From an uncultured Bacilli bacterium (GTDB lineage: Bacteria; Bacillota_I; Bacilli_A; RF39; UBA660), in NCBI GenBank assembly GCA_944332645.1, contig CALVKK010000038.1, positions 1 to 9,791 of the forward strand: DNA of 9,791 nt. The letters are read 5' to 3'. A program made the position numbers and the translations under genes. Numbering within the stretch: the stretch's first letter is position 1; each line of letters starts with the position of its first letter. Below the pieces are notes generated by a model. That model did no database searches. It saw only the letters and a list, made by a program, of their open reading frames with translations, and was not told the origin of the DNA. Below are positions 5,972 to 9,791 of this stretch, in pieces.

Positions 5972-6001
5972 TTGTTCAATTATTATAAAATATGTTATAA
6001 T
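5972..6001 (+). promoter_or_regulatory. Promoter of the rnhB operon
   Basis: An extended -10 TGTTATAAT (5993-6001) with TTGTTC (5972-5977) at an 18-base spacer. The expected start near 6008 falls in the ribosome binding site (GAAGGTGA at 6006-6013), so the 5' leader would be very short. Confidence 0.6.
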
Positions 6002-6019
6002 GTTTGAAGGTGAGATCTT

Positions 6020-6655
6020 GTGAATTTATACGAATATGAAAGTAAATTATATCAAAAAGGTATCAATTATATTGGAGGAGTCGATGAAGTTGGACGAGGT
6101 CCATTGATCGGCCCAGTTGTCGCTAGTTGTGTAGTGCTACCTAAGGATTTTGTTTTAGAAGGTTTAAACGATTCCAAAAAACTATCAGAAAAGAAAAGAG
6201 ATAAGTTTTATGATTATATTATAAATCATTGCTTAGCTTATGGGATTGGAGTAGTCTCACCTGAAGAAATCGATGAAATAAATATCTATGAAGCGAGTCG
6301 TAAAGCAATGCTGATAGCAATATCCAAGGTAAGAGAACAGATTAATTTAGAGTATATTTTAATCGATGCGATGCCAATAAATATCGATATTCCAACTACT
6401 AGTATTATCAAAGGGGACGCTAAGTGTATCTCGATTGCGGCAGCTAGTGTCATAGCTAAAGTTACAAGAGATAAAATGATGTATGAATTAGATAAGAAAT
6501 ACCCGATGTATGGTTTTGCTTCTCATAAAGGATATCCTACTAAAAAACATATCGAAGCAATTCATAAATATGGATTGATTGAAGGCTATCGTAAAACTTA
6601 TGGTCCGGTTAAGGAGGTAATTGATGAAAATATTAGTAATATCACACATAGCTGA
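6020..6655 (+). CDS. rnhB: Ribonuclease HII
   Basis: A cytoplasmic endonuclease that cuts the RNA part of RNA-DNA hybrids and removes misincorporated ribonucleotides from DNA. The 211-residue length is typical. The four acidic catalytic residues are present: Asp22 and Glu23 (GGVDEVGRGPLIGPV), Asp116 (LIDAMP) and Asp133 (KGDAKCISIAAASVIAKVTRD). The GRG substrate-recognition motif is at 25-27, DSKKLSEKKR at 51-60, and YGFASHKGYPT near 164-174. GTG 6020 is chosen because GGTGA ends 6 bases upstream and the conserved DEVGRG sits at the usual distance. The 3' end overlaps the DHH gene by 32 bases, and that gene's ribosome binding site lies within rnhB, so it heads an operon. Confidence 0.97.
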   Translation: MNLYEYESKLYQKGINYIGGVDEVGRGPLIGPVVASCVVLPKDFVLEGLNDSKKLSEKKRDKFYDYIINHCLAYGIGVVSPEEIDEINIYEASRKAMLIAISKVREQINLEYILIDAMPINIDIPTTSIIKGDAKCISIAAASVIAKVTRDKMMYELDKKYPMYGFASHKGYPTKKHIEAIHKYGLIEGYRKTYGPVKEVIDENISNITHS

Positions 6656-7532
6656 TCCTGATGGTATAACACCAATTATTCTATCAAAATTAGTTTTTAA
6701 AGAATTTGACTATATTTTATCAGAAAATAAAGATGTCAATAATAATGTAAAAAATAATCTTGCTAATTACGATTTTATTTATGTTATCGATCTAAATATC
6801 AGCGAAGAATTAGCCGATTTTATCGAAAATAACTACAAAGATAAAGTTAAGATAATCGATCACCATCTAAGTTGTCAGCATATGAATAAATATTCTTTTA
6901 TTGAAGTTAATGCAAGTGGTAAGGAGAGTGCTACTAGTCTTTACTATCAATATTTAATTGCAAATTATGATAATGATTTATTAAATAATGAGAATACTAA
7001 AATGCTAGTTGAACATGTTAGAACAATGGATGTGTATGATTTTAGTAAAACGACTAAAGAGGAAGCCAGTAAAATTGAAATGCTTTTTAAGATATATGGT
7101 AAGGATAATTTTATTGATAAGTTTTATAAAGTTATAATCGATAATTTAGAATTGTACTCCCAAGAAGATCTACACTTAATTCAACTAGAAAAAGATCGTG
7201 TTAAAAGATATATTGAAGATAAACGATTTATCGAAGCTACTATCGATAATAAAAAGGTTGGTATAGTATTCGCTGAAATAAACGTAAGTGAATTAGGAAA
7301 TTATCTAATAAACAAGTATGATTATTTGGATTATATTATCTTGATAAATATGGATAAAAAAATTAGCTATCGTGGTAATGGTAAAGTCGATTTAAGTGTG
7401 ATTGCTAAAAAATATGGTGGTGGTGGACATATAGATGCTGCTGGTAACTGTATTCCTTTAGATTTAAAAGAAAAAGTTATCAAAAAAATATTCCATAATG
7501 CAATTATTAAAGGAGAAAACAATGGAAATTAA
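6624..7532 (+). CDS. DHH/DHHA1 family phosphoesterase (NrnA-like)
   Basis: A 302-residue metal-dependent phosphoesterase. The DHH domain shows HIADPDG (His8, Asp11, Asp13), YVIDLNIS (Asp56) and IDHHLS (Asp79-His80-His81), the manganese-binding set. The C-terminal DHHA1 substrate domain carries YRGNGKVDLSVIA and GGGGHIDAAG (about 265-274). Relatives include NrnA nanoRNase/pAp phosphatase and other nucleotide or oligonucleotide hydrolases; the length fits NrnA, but the sequence is divergent and substrate cannot be assigned. ATG 6624 is chosen because AAGGAGG (6611-6617) lies 6 bases before it; TTG 6621 is less likely. It overlaps rnhB upstream by 32 bases and the next gene by 11, so expression is probably coupled. 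Neighbouring RNase HII would suit a role in nucleic-acid turnover, which is inference. Confidence 0.88.
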   Translation: MKILVISHIADPDGITPIILSKLVFKEFDYILSENKDVNNNVKNNLANYDFIYVIDLNISEELADFIENNYKDKVKIIDHHLSCQHMNKYSFIEVNASGKESATSLYYQYLIANYDNDLLNNENTKMLVEHVRTMDVYDFSKTTKEEASKIEMLFKIYGKDNFIDKFYKVIIDNLELYSQEDLHLIQLEKDRVKRYIEDKRFIEATIDNKKVGIVFAEINVSELGNYLINKYDYLDYIILINMDKKISYRGNGKVDLSVIAKKYGGGGHIDAAGNCIPLDLKEKVIKKIFHNAIIKGENNGN

Positions 7533-8043
7533 GACGGTCAAAGTAGGATGGTTAGAAACTAATTGTTATATCATAAATAGTGGTAATGAATGTTTGCTCA
7601 TCGATCCTGGCGGAGAACCAGATAAAATTATTAAAGAAATAAATAATTTAAAACCGATTGGAATCATTATTACACACTATCACTTTGATCACATTGGAGC
7701 TTTAAATGATATTAAAAACAAATATAACATTCCTGTTTATGATATTAGCAATTTAGAAGAAAGAGAATACAAAATTGGCAATTTTAATTTTGATGTTATT
7801 TATACTAAGGGTCACCATAACACATGTATTACTATTTATTTCAAAAAAGAGAAAAAAATGTTTGTTGGTGATTTTATTTTTAAAGATGGAATTGGCCGAA
7901 CTGATTTAGAAGATGCTGATATAGATGAAATGATTAGATCTTTAGATAAAATAAGACAATATCCTGATGATATTATGATTTATCCAGGACATGGTGACAT
8001 AACTAGACTGGGTAACGAAAAAAAATTATTTGATTTTTTGTAG
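7522..8043 (+). CDS. Metallo-beta-lactamase-fold hydrolase (glyoxalase II-like)
   Basis: 173 residues, a compact MBL-fold enzyme of the YcbL/glyoxalase II-like type, probably cytoplasmic. The di-metal site is complete: THYHFDHIG gives His52, His54, Asp56 and His57; then His98 (KGHHN), Asp117 (VGDFIF) and His157 (PGHGD). DPGG near 28-31 and GIGRTDL near 124 also fit this family. The usual TPGHTPGS segment reads TKGHHNTCIT, a modest divergence. Members hydrolyse thioesters such as S-lactoylglutathione or related metabolites, but many Bacillota copies have unknown substrates. ATG 7522 has AAAGGAG (7509-7515) 6 bases upstream; the in-frame ATG 7498 lacks such a site. It overlaps the DHH gene by 11 bases. 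The helicase gene follows after 41 bases with no terminator. Confidence 0.92.
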   Translation: MEIKTVKVGWLETNCYIINSGNECLLIDPGGEPDKIIKEINNLKPIGIIITHYHFDHIGALNDIKNKYNIPVYDISNLEEREYKIGNFNFDVIYTKGHHNTCITIYFKKEKKMFVGDFIFKDGIGRTDLEDADIDEMIRSLDKIRQYPDDIMIYPGHGDITRLGNEKKLFDFL

Positions 8044-8084
8044 TTTTATAATGTAAGTAGTTTTAATATATAATGTAGGTGATA

Positions 8085-9791
8085 ATGAAAATGATAACTA
8101 AAATTGATGACTACATTTCAGTTAAAGATATGAAAAAATACAACTTAAATTATGATGATGTTAAAAGACATAATGAAAAATATATCAAAGAATCATTAAT
8201 TAAATATAAAGATTACTTTGACAACATGTATAAAGGAATCGATGATAATATTTTGTTAGATGAAGAGCAAAGAATTGCAATATTAACTGATGAAGATTAT
8301 AATTTAATTGTAGCAGGTGCTGGAAGTGGAAAAACAACAACGATGGCTGCTAAAGTGAAGTTCTTAGTCGATGTAAAAAAGATTGATCCTAAAGATATCA
8401 TTTTAATTTCGTACACTAACAAAGCAGTTTTGGAGCTAAAAGAAAGGATTAATAAAGACTTTAAGATACCTGCTTTGGTTTGTACTTTTCATAAATTTGG
8501 TGTTGAAATATTAAAGAAACAAACTGATGAACATTTAAAGGTATTAACTACCTCTTATAATTTAATCAAAGATTATTTTGATAAAGTTTTATGTGATGAT
8601 AATGAAAAATTAAAAGAATTTTTAAAATTTTTCGTATTTTATTTTGATATTCCTAATTATGCTTTAGATTTTAAAAGTTTAAACGAATATTTTAACTATA
8701 AAAAAAGAAATGATTATTTAACCTTAAAGTCAAGATTAAACGACTATAATAAGCAAGTAATTGATGAAAGAACTAACAAACGTTATACAATTTTAGGTGA
8801 ATTTTTAAAATCAAACGAAGAGGTAATGATTGCTAATTTCTTATATTTAAATGGCATTGATTACGAGTATGAAAAGCCATATCCGAAATTAGATAAAAGC
8901 AAAACGTATTTACCTGATTTTACTATTTATCAAGGAGAAAGAGTTTTTTATTTAGAACATTTTGGAATAAATAAAAATGGATATAATAAATTATTTGGTC
9001 ATATTGGTAGTTTAAAATATAAGTACCAAATAAACAATAAAAGGAAAATTCATCAATTAAATAAAACAACATTGATTGAAAGTTATTCAGGACCAGATTT
9101 GTTAGATAATTTAAAAGAACAATTACTTAAGCACAATATTATTTTAAATCCCAAAAATTCCAAAGAAGTTTATTATAAATTAGTTGATACTTCCAAAGAT
9201 GTTTACTATACTAGATTTATTATATTTTGTTTAAATTTTATTCAAGGTTTTAAAGTTAAAGGATATGATAAAACAGATTTTAATAAATTGAAAGCGATTT
9301 ATCAAGATGAGCGAACAAAAATGTTTTTGGATTTTGTTGAAAATGTTTATGACTATTATCAAGAACAATTAAAGATAAATCATTATATTGATTTTGAAGA
9401 TATGATTAATGAAGCTTATCAAAAATTAGGCAATATTAAATTGGATTATAAATATGTAATTATCGACGAATATCAAGATATATCCCAACAGCGATTTAAT
9501 TTAGCTAAGAAGATAAGTGAAGTGAGTTGTGCTAAAATAATTGCTGTCGGTGATGATTTTCAAAGTATATTTGCCTTTGCTGGAAGTGATATATCTTTGT
9601 TTACGGAGTTTAGTCACTTAATGGGATATGCTAGTCTTTTAAAAATAACTCATACTTATCGTAATAGTCAGCAGTTGATTAATGTAGCTGGCAATTTTGT
9701 CATGACTAACCAAAAACAGATAAAAAAACAATTAATCTCTTCCAAAAAGTTAGAATTTCCGATTGCTGTTATTGCTTACGATGATTCTAAT
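8085..9791 (+). CDS. SF1 UvrD/Rep-type helicase with nuclease-like insertion, 3'-truncated
   Basis: 569 residues are visible before the window ends mid-gene. Motifs in order: LLDEEQRIAIL (Q motif), Walker A GAGSGKTTT (about 78-86), ISYTNKAVLELKERI (Ia), CTFHKFG (Ic), IIDEYQDISQQRF (Walker B/II, about 459), AVGDDFQSIFAFAGS (III, about 488) and HTYRNSQQLI (IV). These are SF1A 3'-5' DNA helicase motifs. Between Ic and II lies IANFLYLNGIDYEYEKPYP, then YLPDFTI (about 276-280) and YLEHFGI (about 290), which resembles the PD-(D/E)xK-like insertion present in a subset of UvrD-family proteins; the Lys expected after the Glu is not obvious, so activity is uncertain. AGGTGA (8077-8082) is the ribosome binding site; ATG 8085 is close to it and ATG 8091 is an equally possible start. 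A role in DNA repair or unwinding is inferred from the family. It may belong to the rnhB transcript. Confidence 0.9.
   Translation, partial: MKMITKIDDYISVKDMKKYNLNYDDVKRHNEKYIKESLIKYKDYFDNMYKGIDDNILLDEEQRIAILTDEDYNLIVAGAGSGKTTTMAAKVKFLVDVKKIDPKDIILISYTNKAVLELKERINKDFKIPALVCTFHKFGVEILKKQTDEHLKVLTTSYNLIKDYFDKVLCDDNEKLKEFLKFFVFYFDIPNYALDFKSLNEYFNYKKRNDYLTLKSRLNDYNKQVIDERTNKRYTILGEFLKSNEEVMIANFLYLNGIDYEYEKPYPKLDKSKTYLPDFTIYQGERVFYLEHFGINKNGYNKLFGHIGSLKYKYQINNKRKIHQLNKTTLIESYSGPDLLDNLKEQLLKHNIILNPKNSKEVYYKLVDTSKDVYYTRFIIFCLNFIQGFKVKGYDKTDFNKLKAIYQDERTKMFLDFVENVYDYYQEQLKINHYIDFEDMINEAYQKLGNIKLDYKYVIIDEYQDISQQRFNLAKKISEVSCAKIIAVGDDFQSIFAFAGSDISLFTEFSHLMGYASLLKITHTYRNSQQLINVAGNFVMTNQKQIKKQLISSKKLEFPIAVIAYDDSN

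Noticed and set aside
8047..8074. TATAAT boxes before the helicase as its own promoter
   Set aside because: Neither copy (8047-8052, 8069-8074) has a -35 at correct spacing, so an independent promoter is not supported.
1..9791. CRISPR array or complete insertion sequence
   Set aside because: No regularly spaced direct repeats and no transposase or IS-type terminal inverted repeats were seen.

Overview
The window is AT-rich DNA with low-GC Bacillota (Firmicutes) traits: strong TTGACA/TATAAT promoters, AAGGAGG or GGTGA ribosome binding sites, frequent GTG starts, and a lipoteichoic-acid-synthase type enzyme. The gene set would suit an Erysipelotrichia/Coprobacillus-like or clostridial gut organism, but that placement is inference and no marker here fixes the genus.

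Layout. (1) 1-2103: the 3' part of an LTA synthase-family extracellular phosphotransferase, then an M19 dipeptidase, ended by an intrinsic terminator whose loop contains the dipeptidase stop codon. (2) 2167-2380: a self-contained tRNA-Cys(GCA) unit with its own promoter and terminator. (3) 2410-5200: an accessory island. It holds an unknown 91-residue protein; a strong promoter, a 21-codon leader ORF and a terminator arranged as a translation-sensitive attenuator; the catalytic domain of a large serine recombinase cut off after about 150 residues; a coiled-coil ORF that looks like the C-terminal part of a MobV/Pre-type relaxase; and a separately promoted two-gene cassette (a charged helical protein plus a CYLTTAC-motif protein) ended by a long imperfect palindrome. 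This reads as a decayed integrative mobilizable element beside the tRNA. (4) 5201-6001: no intact gene. It has a run of strong hairpins ending in an orphan terminator, then a minus-strand P-loop NTPase pseudogene with frameshifts, a mutated Walker A, an internal deletion and a stop. (5) 6020-9791: a tightly packed housekeeping run of rnhB, a DHH/DHHA1 phosphoesterase, a metallo-beta-lactamase-fold hydrolase, and an SF1 UvrD-type helicase with a nuclease-like insertion that runs off the window.

How parts work together. RNase HII, the DHH phosphoesterase (possibly nanoRNA/pAp turnover) and the helicase all act on nucleic acids. The first three genes overlap and no terminator precedes the helicase, so one transcript is plausible. 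The mobile remnants between tRNA-Cys and rnhB have lost their transfer and integration functions. The attenuator and the 4178-5105 cassette remain intact and are the most interesting parts.
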